Positions 47,445-56,603 of a DNA stretch of 64,000 nucleotides are shown here, piece after piece. The notes beneath the pieces are model-generated. The model had not been told where the DNA came from. It ran no database searches and was given only the letters and a program-made list of their open reading frames with translations. Where the stretch lies: positions 2,790,001 through 2,854,000 of the forward strand of contig NZ_CP093342.1 in NCBI RefSeq assembly GCF_022637555.1, given 5' to 3'. Position numbers and translations under genes: made by a program. Origin of the DNA: Microbacterium sp. H1-D42. Its GTDB lineage: Bacteria; Actinomycetota; Actinomycetes; Actinomycetales; Microbacteriaceae. Position 1 is the stretch's first letter. Each line of letters opens with the position of its first letter.

Positions 47445-48565
47445 TGCGGGGCTCCGGGTGCCGTGGGCGGCACCGGCGGAGCGGGCGGCGGAGGGAACGA
47501 GCCGTGTGCCGGATACCCAGGGGCGGGCGGCTCGGTCGGCTGCGGGGCGGCCGCGGGCGGAACGGGCTGCGTCGGCAGAGTGGGCTGCGGGGGTGTCGGC
47601 TCCGCGGGCTGTGGCGGCGCAGGCTGTGCAGCGGGTGCGGGCTCAGCAGGCTGGAACTGCGGAACCGGAGGCTGCGGATTGGTCGGCTGCGGCGGGACGA
47701 TCGGCTGCGGCGCGGCCGGTGCAGTGGCATCCAGGACAGGGAAACTCGGAGCCGCCACGTACGGGTTCGGCGTCGGGAAGCCGGTGTAGTACGCGTTCCA
47801 GTCGGGAGAGCCGTCTGGCATCACCGGCAGCGGCGTGCGGCCGTCTGCGTACGTCGGCCAGGCGTGTGCGCCCTGCGGGTATTCGAGCGCCGTCACAGCC
47901 GGCGGAAAATCAGCCGCACGCGGAGCGGTGCGCACGCGCGGCGCGAACAGCGCGTTCAGCAGCGGGATCAGGGTCGTGCCGACCGCAGCGAGGATCGCGA
48001 GGGCGATCACGATGCGCCAGTACAGGTCGCTGTACTGGAACAGGTCGGGGAACGTCAGGTAGAACACGAGCATGGCGACGAGACCGGCCAGCATGGCGAA
48101 GGTGACCATCACGATCACGCGGGTGAAGGTCGTCACATAGCGCTGCGAGGCCTTGACGAACAGCCGCACGTGCAGCAGCGCCAGCTGCATGACGCCGATC
48201 ACCAGCAGGAACTGGAACAGCCGCTCGGTCATCCACCCGAACTGGGCGAAGGGCTCTGGCATCCAGATCTTCACCGCTCCGACGAGCAGCGCCACGATCC
48301 AGGTGATCATGCTCGCCAGCGCGAGCCAGTCTGGCCGGCGATCTGCCATGTGCGACTCGGCGATCGCGATCCCGGCAAACAGCGCCAGCAGCAGGATCGT
48401 CATGAAGGCGCGACCGATGATGCCATCCTGGTCGCCGATGAGCACCCAGACGACGCAGACGAGCGCTGCGGCGATGAGCGCCCCGATCGCGATCCAGATG
48501 GCGCCGCGCAGCAGCTTCGAAGCCATCGGCTTGTGCTCTTCTGTGCGGTATTCGGCTTCTGACAT
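47441..48565 (-). CDS. Membrane protein with a proline-rich C-terminal tail
   Basis: 374 residues: six hydrophobic segments in the first ~205 residues, then a tail with short aromatic repeats (PEYPQ..., YADGRTPLPVMPDGSPDWNAYY) and ~110 residues dominated by Pro, Ala and Gln. Tails of this kind are common in actinobacterial envelope proteins and may span or contact the wall. Family not recognised. Overlaps the phosphatase gene by four bases. Confidence 0.78.
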   Translation of the reverse strand: MSEAEYRTEEHKPMASKLLRGAIWIAIGALIAAALVCVVWVLIGDQDGIIGRAFMTILLLALFAGIAIAESHMADRRPDWLALASMITWIVALLVGAVKIWMPEPFAQFGWMTERLFQFLLVIGVMQLALLHVRLFVKASQRYVTTFTRVIVMVTFAMLAGLVAMLVFYLTFPDLFQYSDLYWRIVIALAILAAVGTTLIPLLNALFAPRVRTAPRAADFPPAVTALEYPQGAHAWPTYADGRTPLPVMPDGSPDWNAYYTGFPTPNPYVAAPSFPVLDATAPAAPQPIVPPQPTNPQPPVPQFQPAEPAPAAQPAPPQPAEPTPPQPTLPTQPVPPAAAPQPTEPPAPGYPAHGSFPPPPAPPVPPTAPGAPQ

Positions 48566-48666
48566 GAGACCCTCCCGGCGGTGTCGGCTCTCATCCTCCC
48601 ACGCGTGCGAGTGGCACGCCGGAAGGATGTGGATAACGCCGCGGAAGTCCCGTCAGATGCGGCCGG

Positions 48667-49464
48667 TCAGCGTGTCGACTTCTTCGACGCAGCGGCGAAT
48701 CCGGCGACGCGCGCCTTGGCATCCGGCGTATCGAATGCCGCGCCGATCGAGCGTGCCTCTTCTGCCAGCTGCTCGGCGAACGCCCGGGATGGCTGCGACC
48801 GGACCAGGCGCTTGGCCTGCCCGTAGGCCCCCGCGGCACCCGCCAGCCAGAAGCGCGCGATCTGCTCGGCGCGCTCGCGCACAGCATCCGCCTCCGCCTC
48901 GGCGTCCTCGGCGGTGACGGCTTCGGCGACGAGGCCCCACTCGACGGCCTCCGCTGCGGTCAGCAGGCGGTCCTGCAGCACCAGCTGCAGGGCGCGCCGT
49001 TCGCCGATCGCGCGGGCGAGCTGCGCCGAGACCGACAGGTCGGGGGTCAGGCCGATGTTCGCGTACAGGCTGCCGATCTTCGAGCGTCCGCCGACGACGG
49101 CGTAGTCGCTGCACATCAGGATGCCGAGGCCCCCGCCTGCGGTCGTGCCATGCGCGGCGGCGACGACGGGGATCGCGGATTGCGTGAGCGAGAGGATACC
49201 CTCGTTGATGACATGCGCGAGGTCGGTGATGTCCTGGCCGCCGCCCATTCCGCTGGCCATCGCCAGCACGTCTCCGCCGGCGCAGAACGAGCGGCCGGCA
49301 GCATCCACCATGATTGCGCGCACGTCAGCGCGGCCGACCGCCTCGGCGGTGGCGTCACGCCAGGCGACCGCGAGGTCGGCGTCGAACGCGTTGAGGCTGG
49401 CGGGACGGTTCAGCGTGAGGCGGGCGAGGCCGTCGTCGACGGTGAACAGGATCGGATCGCTCAT
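48667..49464 (-). CDS. Enoyl-CoA hydratase/isomerase family protein
   Basis: 265 residues from ATG 49464; AAGGAG four bases upstream decides it. Crotonase fold: RPASLNAFD, AAGRSFCAGGDV (oxyanion hole), and GTTAGGGLGILMCSDYAV with SKIGSLYANIGLTPD. The catalytic Glu expected near the GSLYANIGL part is not obvious (GSLYA instead of the usual G-x-PE), so true hydratase activity is uncertain; other crotonase reactions are possible. Monocistronic; palindrome PE6 lies upstream. Confidence 0.85.
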   Translation of the reverse strand: MSDPILFTVDDGLARLTLNRPASLNAFDADLAVAWRDATAEAVGRADVRAIMVDAAGRSFCAGGDVLAMASGMGGGQDITDLAHVINEGILSLTQSAIPVVAAAHGTTAGGGLGILMCSDYAVVGGRSKIGSLYANIGLTPDLSVSAQLARAIGERRALQLVLQDRLLTAAEAVEWGLVAEAVTAEDAEAEADAVRERAEQIARFWLAGAAGAYGQAKRLVRSQPSRAFAEQLAEEARSIGAAFDTPDAKARVAGFAAASKKSTR

Positions 49465-49546
49465 GGATCTCCTTCGATGCGCAGGACGGAGTCTCAGGAT
49501 ATCCGGGACTCGGGTTCGCCTCGACCTTCGGATGCCGCCGCGCGGG

Positions 49547-49611
49547 GCGGTGGGAGGAGAATTTCCCGGGTTCCAGCGCGCCTGAACCCGCGAGATCCTC
49601 CTTTTACCGGG
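49547..49611. repeat. Palindromic element PE6
   Basis: GCGGTGGGAGGAGAATTTCC pairs with the downstream CTCCTTTTACC side; inner GGGTTC/GAACCC is perfect. About 65 bases. Its 5' arm matches that of PE7 (inside nirK) in all but one position. Lies in the 260-base gene-free gap 49465-49724, whose remainder is GC-only sequence with a GCGCGGCGCGG hairpin near 49690-49722. Confidence 0.75.
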
Positions 49612-49724
49612 ACGGAAGGGCGGGGTGAGGGGGCGGTGAGACGGCGGCGAGGCGGGACACGAAACGCGGGAGGCCAGGTGGGCGGGGCGGGGAGCGCGCG
49701 GCGCGGCGCGCGCAGCGCCGCGCC

Positions 49725-50216
49725 TCAGTCGTCGGCGAGCACGCGCGCGACGAAGTCCTCCATGCGGTGCCGGGTGCCGTCGAGGCGCATGTCTGCCTGG
49801 CCGAGCGGGCGCACCTCGTTCGGGGCCAGCGGATGCGCCAGGCGCACGTTCTCGTGGCATGACAGGTCGGCGCAGATGTAGGTGCCGGCACTGTCGCCGC
49901 GGTGCCCCTTCTTGCCGCCGCGGCGCGCCGTGAGCAGCGCCACCTGGTTGCCCGGCTGCAGGGTGCGGCAGATGTTGCACATGCCCGATCGCACGCGCGC
50001 CGGGTCGGTCGCCCGGAGCACGATGCCCATCGGCTCACCCTCGTGCTCGACGATCACGACGCCGCGCCTGGTCGAGTCAGGGTCGCGCCAGGCGAGAAAG
50101 TCCAGATAGTCCCAGTCCGTGAGGATGAAGTCGTGCGGCATCCCGATCGCGGCGATCTCATCGGCATCCGCGTTGCGGATCGCCGCGCGAACCTGGTCTT
50201 CGGTCAGTGGTCGCAT
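49725..50216 (-). CDS. FBP domain protein (EF-G-binding-like zinc finger)
   Basis: 163 residues. Cys80 and Cys83 (GMCNICRT) with Cys115 and Cys120 (YICADLSCHENVR) form the treble-clef zinc site of the family related to the C-terminal domain of fusidic-acid-resistance FusB/FBP proteins, which bind elongation factor G. N-terminal ~70 residues match the helical DWDYLDFLAWRDP segment of the family. Whether it confers rescue from fusidic acid is not known for actinobacterial members. Confidence 0.85.
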   Translation of the reverse strand: MRPLTEDQVRAAIRNADADEIAAIGMPHDFILTDWDYLDFLAWRDPDSTRRGVVIVEHEGEPMGIVLRATDPARVRSGMCNICRTLQPGNQVALLTARRGGKKGHRGDSAGTYICADLSCHENVRLAHPLAPNEVRPLGQADMRLDGTRHRMEDFVARVLADD

Positions 50217-50225
50217 CGCTCCAGT

Positions 50226-51110
50226 CTAGGAAGCGACCTGAGCCGCCGCCTGCGGCACACGCGCCTTGCCCCGGATCAGGAAACCGAACCCGAACGCGAC
50301 GAAGAACATCAGCACGCCGTACACCGCGGCGGGCAGACTGAGCTCCACCGAACCGAGCACCGACTGCGCGATCACGATCGCGAGAGTGGAGTTGTGGATG
50401 CCGATCTCGAACGACGACGCGATGGCCTGGCGGTGGCCGACCTTCAGCATCCGTGGCACGAAGAAGCCGATCGTGAGACTGATCAGGCAGAACAGCACGG
50501 TGATCAGCGCGAGCTGCGCGAAGTTGTCGACCAGCAGCTGCCAGTTCGACGCGACGGCGCCCGCGATGACGACGACGAGGATGATCACGCTGGCGATGCG
50601 CACCGGCTTGTCCATGGCGCTCGCGAAGCGCGGCGCGAACCGTCGGATCAGCATGCCGACGGCGACCGGCAGCAGCACGATCGCGAACACTTCGAGCGCC
50701 TTCGCCCACTGCAGTCCCAGCTGGTCGTCGAACGGCTGGAAGTACGCGATCGCGAAGTTCGTGATCACCGGCAGCGTGATGACGGCGATCACCGAGTTGA
50801 CCGCCGTGAGCGAGACGTTCAGCGCGACATCACCGCGGAACAGGTGGCTGTAGAGGTTCGCCGTGGTGCCGCCAGGCGATGCCGCGAGCATCATCATGCC
50901 GACCGCCAGCACCGGCGGCAGCTGGAACGCCAGCACGAGCCCGAAGCAGATCGCCGGCAGGATCAGCAGCTGGCACAGCAGCGCGATCAGCACCGCCTTC
51001 GGCTGCTTCAGCACGCGCGCGAAGTCGGCGACGGTGAGGCTCAGACCGAGGCCGAGCATGATGATCCCGAGGGCGACGGGAAGTCCGATGGTGGTCAACT
51101 CTGATCCCAT
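50226..51110 (-). CDS. Bile acid:sodium symporter family (BASS) transporter
   Basis: 294 residues, about nine or ten helices. MLGLGLSLTVADFARV, AASPGGTTANLYSHL and ASSFEIGIHNSTLAIVIA are the crossover-motif regions of the family (PGG and the E-x-G-x-x-N site). Family members move organic anions such as pantoate, pyruvate or steroids with sodium; substrate here is unknown. Nine bases separate it from the FBP gene downstream. Confidence 0.9.
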   Translation of the reverse strand: MGSELTTIGLPVALGIIMLGLGLSLTVADFARVLKQPKAVLIALLCQLLILPAICFGLVLAFQLPPVLAVGMMMLAASPGGTTANLYSHLFRGDVALNVSLTAVNSVIAVITLPVITNFAIAYFQPFDDQLGLQWAKALEVFAIVLLPVAVGMLIRRFAPRFASAMDKPVRIASVIILVVVIAGAVASNWQLLVDNFAQLALITVLFCLISLTIGFFVPRMLKVGHRQAIASSFEIGIHNSTLAIVIAQSVLGSVELSLPAAVYGVLMFFVAFGFGFLIRGKARVPQAAAQVAS

Positions 51111-51143
51111 GGCACTCAGTGTGGCCCATGAAGGGCCCCGGTG

Positions 51144-51653
51144 TCACTCTTTCGTTCGCGACGCCAGTCGCCGCTGCAGTTCCCTCACCTCGTCCACGAG
51201 CTCGGGCGCGGGGCCGGAGACGCGGATGCCAGGGGCCACCACCCCGATCGGCAGCGCCGCCACAGGCCCGGGTGCAAGCCCCCATTCCGCTCGCCAGGCG
51301 ACGAGCTGAGCGGATGCCGTCGCGTAGACGATCCGCCCGAGCCCCACCCACGCGTGCGCGGCCGAGCACATCGGGCAGTGCTCGCCGGAGGTGTAGACGA
51401 CAGCATCCGCCCGCTCGTCCGGCGTCAGGTTCGTCGCCGCCCAGCGGGCGATCTCGAACTCGGGATGCCGGGTGTGGTCACCGTCGGCCACGCGGTTGCG
51501 ATCCTCGAATCGGATGCTGCCGCCGGCATCCACAAGAACCGAGCCGAACGGTTCGTCGCCGTCTTCCAGCGCCTCGCGCGCGAGGTCGACGCAGCGGCGC
51601 AGGTGCGCGAGGTCCTGCGGGTCGGTCACGGGTTCGATGCTCATGGCATCCAC
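51144..51653 (-). CDS. Nucleoside/guanine deaminase-like zinc enzyme
   Basis: 169 residues (ATG 51653; ATG 51644 possible). CDA-type fold: HPEFE (His63, Glu65) and GEHCPMC (Cys93, Cys96) supply zinc ligands and the proton-shuttling Glu, with DEPFGSVLVD before them. Proline replaces the usual Ala in HAE, which does not affect ligands. Related enzymes deaminate guanine or cytosine. Substrate undetermined. Confidence 0.85.
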   Translation of the reverse strand: MDAMSIEPVTDPQDLAHLRRCVDLAREALEDGDEPFGSVLVDAGGSIRFEDRNRVADGDHTRHPEFEIARWAATNLTPDERADAVVYTSGEHCPMCSAAHAWVGLGRIVYATASAQLVAWRAEWGLAPGPVAALPIGVVAPGIRVSGPAPELVDEVRELQRRLASRTKE

Positions 51654-51657
51654 CCTG

Positions 51658-52365
51658 TCAGTTCGCGTCGATCACCGCGACGATCTCGTCGTAGCCCTTC
51701 TCGTCAGCGAGCTCCCTGGCGGTCCGTCCGTTGCCCTCAGGGATCGAGGGGTCGGCGCCGGCCTCGAGCAGCATCCGCACCGTCTCCACCTGGTCGGGTC
51801 CGCCGTCGTTCAGGATGATCGCTTCGTGCATGGCCGTCCAGCCGAGGTTGTTCACGTGATCGACGGGCACGCGCGCATCGATCAGGATGCGCACAGTGCT
51901 GGTGTGGCCGTGTTCGCTGGCGGGGATCAGCGCGGTGCCGCCGAACCTGTTGACGCTCGCCACATCCGCGCCGTGCTCGATCGTCATGACCAGGATCTCG
52001 TCGAGTCCCTCTGCCCCGGCGTACAGGAACGCGGAGTCCTGGATGCCGTCCTGCGCGTTCGGATCGGCACCGGCATCCAACAGCACCCGCGCCAGTTCGA
52101 CATGGTTCTGCTTCGTCGCGGCGACCAGCGGGGTGGCGTCCTCGGCGCCGCGCGATTCGAGAGCGGCGCCGGCCTCAATGGCCCGCTGGGCAGCATCCGC
52201 ATCGTCCGCCTCGATCGCCGCCCACAGCGCGGTCGTCGCGTCGTCAGCATCCACACCACCCTGCGACGCGGCCGGGTCTGGGGCCGAGGTCGGGGCGCAC
52301 GCGGCGAGCGCTCCGAGCGAGACGAGGGCGACGAGCGCGAGCACGGCGGTGCGGATGCTGATCAT
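51658..52365 (-). CDS. Ankyrin-repeat lipoprotein
   Basis: 235 residues from ATG 52365 (a GTG at 52380 is also in frame). Signal ISIRTAVLALVALVSLG ends in lipobox LAAC (Cys about residue 23). The mature part has about five ankyrin repeats (TPLVAATKQNHVELARVLLDAGAD, and similar), a protein-binding scaffold anchored to the outer face of the membrane. Starts 16 bases after the nitrite reductase stop; a functional link with it is possible only by position. Partner unknown. Confidence 0.85.
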   Translation of the reverse strand: MISIRTAVLALVALVSLGALAACAPTSAPDPAASQGGVDADDATTALWAAIEADDADAAQRAIEAGAALESRGAEDATPLVAATKQNHVELARVLLDAGADPNAQDGIQDSAFLYAGAEGLDEILVMTIEHGADVASVNRFGGTALIPASEHGHTSTVRILIDARVPVDHVNNLGWTAMHEAIILNDGGPDQVETVRMLLEAGADPSIPEGNGRTARELADEKGYDEIVAVIDAN

Positions 52366-52380
52366 GAGCCCATGATGCAC

Positions 52381-55215
52381 TCAGTCCACTGCGAACAGCC
52401 CGTGTGCGCCGCGCTCAGCGTCGATCATGTAGTGCGAGACGAACGGGTACGTGCCCGGCTCCGGGAAGGTGAGCTCGACGAATCCGCCCTGGGCGACGGC
52501 GAGCGGCAGCACCTGCGCACCGGTGTCGGTGGCGCGGTTGATCGTGTAAGCCCCCTCGGTCCAGACGGTGTCGAACTGCCCGCCGATGACGTGGAAGCTG
52601 CTGGCTCTCTCGATGCCGGCATCCAGCACCCACACCCGCACCCGCTCGCCGACCGATGCCGGCAGGGGCGCGTGGTCGTATTGGTTGGCGTAGCCATTGA
52701 AGGTCACCAGATCCGGGTTGCGGGTGGCGATGCGGTCCATGTCGACCGAGCCGCCGTCGTGATCGCCGAGGTAGTACTCCCCCTGCACGAGCACGTAGCT
52801 GCGGTCGACCGCTGGCAGGTCGTCTGGTTCGATGACGACCGCGCCGTACATGCCGTTCGCGATATGTGCAGTCATCGGCATGGTCGAGCAGTGGTACATC
52901 CAGATGCCGGATCGCGTCGCGGTGAACGTGTAGGTGAGGCTCTCGCCGGGGGCGATCGTGCGCATCGGCCGGTCGGGTGCGAGGGCGCCGGCGTGGAAGT
53001 CGATCGAGTGCCCCATGCTGCCGTCGTTGACGAGCGTGATGACGAACTTGTCGCCCACCTTGCCGTGCAGCGTCGGACCAGGAGCGGTCTTGTTGTACGT
53101 CCAGAGCGTCTGCGTCACGCCGGGGGCGACCTCGATCTGCTCGTCGGAGACTCTCAGCGTCAGCTCGCGGGTGACGGGGGCGTCGGATGCCGGCAGCGGG
53201 GGCAGCGCGGCGTCGTAGGCCTCGAAATCAGGACCGGGGTCGGCCATCAGATCGATGGGCGGACGGGCTGTGGTGCCGCCGTCGTTCATGCCGGGCATCT
53301 CGTGGCCCGGCATGTCGGCCATGTCGTGGTCACCGGCATCCGAGCCCTTGCCCGGCGCATCGGCGGTCCCGCCGGTCGCGACGATCTGCATCGTCATGCC
53401 CATCTGCTTGTGTCCGAGGATAGAGCACCACCCGTCGAGGTCGGCGGTGATGACGCCGACGTCGATGGTCTCGGACTCGCCTGGCGAGAGTCGACCGCCG
53501 CCTGCACCGTTCGCGAAGACGAGGTCGTGCACCTGCACCGGATCGGTGTTGGTGATCTCGATCACCAGGCGTGTGCCGACCGGAACCTCGATGCGGTTCG
53601 GAGTGAAGCGCATGTCGGCGGCTTCGACCTGCACGGTCTGCACGGGGGCATCCGCGTCTCCGGTGGGAGCTGCCCCCCAGCCCATGCCGATCGGGTCGGC
53701 TGCGGCGACGCCGGCCGAGACCAGCACGACTGCCAGGAGCCCGGCGACGGCCTGGCCGGCGCGACGGCCGCGTGGCTGCTCTCCCTCGGGGGTTATCGGA
53801 CCGCGACGCTTCTCTGTCAGCGTCTGCCCGGCGGCGTTGGGGTTCGCGGCGCGATACCCGTTCGCCGCGGTGGGAGGAGGATTTCCCGGCTCCGAGGCCC
53901 CGTGAACCCGGGAACTTCTCCTTTCACCGGGTTGCTCGGCCTTGGCCCGGCGCTGCGCGCGCATCGCGCGGAACATGATTACAAGGAAGGATGCCATCGC
54001 GATGAGGTACATCATCGACGAGACGACCCGCAGCAGGCTCGAGACGGGCAGGGCGTACACGACGAGTGCGGCGTTGGCGACGGTGACGCGGAAGAGTCCG
54101 CCGGCATCGAACCCGGCGGTGCCGATGCGCACCGGTGTCGGGCCGCCGCCGAGAACCACGGGCACGAGATAGCTGAGCGCGCCGAGCAGCACCTGAGCTG
54201 CGAAGCCGGCGACGAGGAACGGCACGACCTCGGCGAAGAGTGCGTCGAGGTCGGCAAAGCCGGCGGGGTCGGGGCCGATGATGCCGGCCGCGCCCGCGGT
54301 TTCGGTTGCGGTACCTGCACCGGTGATCGCGAACACGATCGCACCGATGGCGACCGTCGCGACGGCGCCGAGCAGCCACACCAGTCCCGCGCCGACCGAC
54401 AGCGCGGCGAACGTGCGCGGTGGCTTGTTGCGGGCCGCGCGGAACAGCGAGACGCCGATGATGGCCAGGCCGACCAGGTAGGCAAGCAGACCGAGTGCGA
54501 CGCCGAGCAGCAGGCCGAAGGCCGCGCTGAGTGCCGCCACGAGGACGCCACCGGCCAGCACCGGCAGGGCGCGCGCGGCGCCGAGAGCGGCATGCTCATC
54601 GGCACGGGTGCGCAGAATGGTAGGCCAGAGCGTGACAACGGTGCCGGCGACGGTGATGCCGATCCAGCCGAGCACGTTGGTCAGGGCATGGGCGAGCACG
54701 AGGTTCGGCACGCTGTCGCCGCGGGCGAGCCACGCGCCGAGCAGGGCGCCGATCGTGAGCATGGCGGCCGAGACGATGTAGTAGCGGATCGTGCGTCCGA
54801 ACCTGCCGGGCATGCTGCGGCGATAGCGGCGGTAAAGGCTCAGACCGTGCCAGACGACGGCCGTGATGAGCGCGGCGACGCCGATGAGCGTGATCGGCCA
54901 GATCGTGGTGAGCACGCCGGTCACGATGATCGCGGCACCGCCGTTGGCGAGGATGAGTCGGATGCTCTGGCGCCGGCGATCCGCGGTGGTGGCGGCGCTG
55001 CGCAGCAGGGCGAAGGAGAAGTACTGGCTCCAGACCAGGATCGCGTGGGTCACGGCGCCGAGCAGCAGCAGGTGGATCATCAGCCACGTGGGGCTCGGCA
55101 CCCAGCGGTGCACGATCGTGGAGACGACGGTCAGCAGCAGCCACACGACGGTCGGGATGTCGCGCATCGGCCAGAATCCACGGCGCTTCACCTGGTCGGG
55201 TGCTTTGTCGGTCAT
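52381..55215 (-). CDS. nirK: Copper nitrite reductase with N-terminal membrane domain and extra cupredoxin domain
   Basis: 944 residues. Residues ~1-425: about ten to twelve membrane helices; ~430-480: linker partly encoded by palindrome PE7; ~485-500: another hydrophobic segment; ~515-615: cupredoxin (VHDLVF, WCSILGHKQMGM type-1 copper ligands); ~690-944: NirK core with all ligands: type-1 copper His736, Cys776, His784, Met789; type-2 copper His741, His775, His928; catalytic Asp739 and His875. It should reduce nitrite to nitric oxide outside the membrane, with electrons possibly arriving through the membrane and cupredoxin domains. Similar long actinobacterial NirK proteins are known. Overlaps the next membrane gene by four bases. 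Confidence 0.9.
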   Translation of the reverse strand: MTDKAPDQVKRRGFWPMRDIPTVVWLLLTVVSTIVHRWVPSPTWLMIHLLLLGAVTHAILVWSQYFSFALLRSAATTADRRRQSIRLILANGGAAIIVTGVLTTIWPITLIGVAALITAVVWHGLSLYRRYRRSMPGRFGRTIRYYIVSAAMLTIGALLGAWLARGDSVPNLVLAHALTNVLGWIGITVAGTVVTLWPTILRTRADEHAALGAARALPVLAGGVLVAALSAAFGLLLGVALGLLAYLVGLAIIGVSLFRAARNKPPRTFAALSVGAGLVWLLGAVATVAIGAIVFAITGAGTATETAGAAGIIGPDPAGFADLDALFAEVVPFLVAGFAAQVLLGALSYLVPVVLGGGPTPVRIGTAGFDAGGLFRVTVANAALVVYALPVSSLLRVVSSMMYLIAMASFLVIMFRAMRAQRRAKAEQPGERRSSRVHGASEPGNPPPTAANGYRAANPNAAGQTLTEKRRGPITPEGEQPRGRRAGQAVAGLLAVVLVSAGVAAADPIGMGWGAAPTGDADAPVQTVQVEAADMRFTPNRIEVPVGTRLVIEITNTDPVQVHDLVFANGAGGGRLSPGESETIDVGVITADLDGWCSILGHKQMGMTMQIVATGGTADAPGKGSDAGDHDMADMPGHEMPGMNDGGTTARPPIDLMADPGPDFEAYDAALPPLPASDAPVTRELTLRVSDEQIEVAPGVTQTLWTYNKTAPGPTLHGKVGDKFVITLVNDGSMGHSIDFHAGALAPDRPMRTIAPGESLTYTFTATRSGIWMYHCSTMPMTAHIANGMYGAVVIEPDDLPAVDRSYVLVQGEYYLGDHDGGSVDMDRIATRNPDLVTFNGYANQYDHAPLPASVGERVRVWVLDAGIERASSFHVIGGQFDTVWTEGAYTINRATDTGAQVLPLAVAQGGFVELTFPEPGTYPFVSHYMIDAERGAHGLFAVD
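53867..53933. repeat. Palindromic element PE7 inside nirK
   Basis: GGTGGGAGGAGGATTTCCCGG pairs with CCGGGAACTTCTCCTTTCACC (~17 of 21 positions) around a 15-base loop. 5' arm and 3' end match PE6. Read in frame it encodes about residues 428-450 of NirK, a charged/proline linker. Confidence 0.78.
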
Positions 55216-56603
55216 TCTGCGTCCTTCTCATCGACCGGAACGGAGGAGATCGCACGGCCTGCAGGGGCCTTCAGGGCGAAGGCTCCTGCGTTTCGGGTAT
55301 TCGCCTGCGTTTCGCGCGCGGGTTTCGGATGCTCGGATGCCTTCACACCGTCATCCGCGCGTTTCGGCTCGCCGAGCACGGCGCTCGTCACGGCGGTCAG
55401 GAAGAACAGCAGCAGCGCGATGACGCCCAGCACTCCCCCGATCTGCCAGGCCACGGGCATCCCGAGTCCGTCTCCGATCCACACCCGCACGATCAGGGCG
55501 ACCTGCAGGAGCGCCACGGGCACCCAGAACGCCGGCCGGTACGGCAGCGGAATGCGCAGCACCGCCGGCAGGATCGTCGTGGCGTGCGCCATGATCATCG
55601 AGAAGGTGTAGCCGAGGAACACCGCGTGGATCACGGCGTCGTACGCGGGCTGCTCGGTCGGCTCGCCGAGCAGCAGCACGAGCGCCGCGACGGCCAGCCA
55701 GACGTAGCCGGCGAGGATGCATGCTGCCATGTAGCGCGTGACGCCGGATGCCCGGATCGTGCGTCTCGCGACGTCGTGCACGATCAGCCAGCCGACCAGC
55801 GACAGCAGCGAGATTCCGAGCAGGATCGCGCCAGCATCCGGCAGCACGAGACCGACGACGAGCGCTCCGGTCACGACCCAGGCATGGACGAGAAGTCGGA
55901 TGCCCGCGCTGGGCCCCATGGTGATGCGGGCGAGTTCCACGCGCTCGGCGGCGATCGTGAGCACCAGAAAGCCGATCAGCCACGGGATGATGCGGGTCAT
56001 CGTGTCCTGGCCGATCCAGAGCACAGCACCCGCGGTCGCCAGCCCCGCGCCGAGCAGCTGGGTCAGCAGGGCGTGGTCGTACTGGCGACGCCAGAGCGGG
56101 ATGTAGAGCAGGACGAAGGATGCTGCGCCGGCGGCCAGCACGCACTTGCCGACGATCAGCGGGACAGGGTCTGCGACGAGCAGCACGGCGCCGAGGCCGA
56201 GCAGCGCCGGAGTGACGAAGCCGTACCAGCGGGCGAGCGCCGTGGCGCGCTCGAGGCTGACCAGTGTTCCGACGAATCCGAGCACCAGCAGCATGCCGTG
56301 CACGTCTGGCAGGCGGTCAGTGCTGACCGGGGCGTCGAGTCCGAGCAGCAGAAGTCCGGCGTCGAGTCCGGCGAGCAGGGCGATCGCGGCGGGCAGCATC
56401 CACAGCATCCGCCATCCGCCCCGCTTGCCGCGCACACCCGCAGTCCGGACGCCCGCCCCGCCTGCGCCCAACCCCGACTCCCGCGAGAAACCACTTCCGG
56501 TCTGAGAAACCGCGCCAGACGTGGTTTCTCGAACGGCAAGTGGTTTCTCAGCAGAGGACTCGCCGGGCGCGGGGGCGGAGGACTCGCCGGGCGCGGGGGT
56601 CAT
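55212..56603 (-). CDS. Polytopic membrane protein, NnrS-like
   Basis: 463 residues from ATG 56603, inside the regulator's stop codon. About twelve hydrophobic segments; VHGMLLVLGFVG and HAVFLGYTFSMIMAHAT place histidines where NnrS-type heme-copper proteins have them. NnrS responds to nitric oxide, so detoxifying or handling the NirK product is a sensible inference. The first ~60 residues are low-complexity and carry palindrome PE8 and a tandem APGESS repeat; the tail is charged with near-repeats of CGAAACGCAGG in the DNA (about 55286-55316). A GC-rich variant N-terminus could start later (GGWRMLW). Confidence 0.7.
   Translation of the reverse strand: MTPAPGESSAPAPGESSAEKPLAVRETTSGAVSQTGSGFSRESGLGAGGAGVRTAGVRGKRGGWRMLWMLPAAIALLAGLDAGLLLLGLDAPVSTDRLPDVHGMLLVLGFVGTLVSLERATALARWYGFVTPALLGLGAVLLVADPVPLIVGKCVLAAGAASFVLLYIPLWRRQYDHALLTQLLGAGLATAGAVLWIGQDTMTRIIPWLIGFLVLTIAAERVELARITMGPSAGIRLLVHAWVVTGALVVGLVLPDAGAILLGISLLSLVGWLIVHDVARRTIRASGVTRYMAACILAGYVWLAVAALVLLLGEPTEQPAYDAVIHAVFLGYTFSMIMAHATTILPAVLRIPLPYRPAFWVPVALLQVALIVRVWIGDGLGMPVAWQIGGVLGVIALLLFFLTAVTSAVLGEPKRADDGVKASEHPKPARETQANTRNAGAFALKAPAGRAISSVPVDEKDAE
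56484..56549. repeat. Palindromic element PE8 in the 5' end of the NnrS-like gene
   Basis: GAGAAACCACTT pairs perfectly with AAGTGGTTTCTC; a second GAGAAACC/GGTTTCTC pair is nested inside. About 66 bases, in frame, encoding a Ser/Thr/Gly stretch near residues 19-40. Confidence 0.72.
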
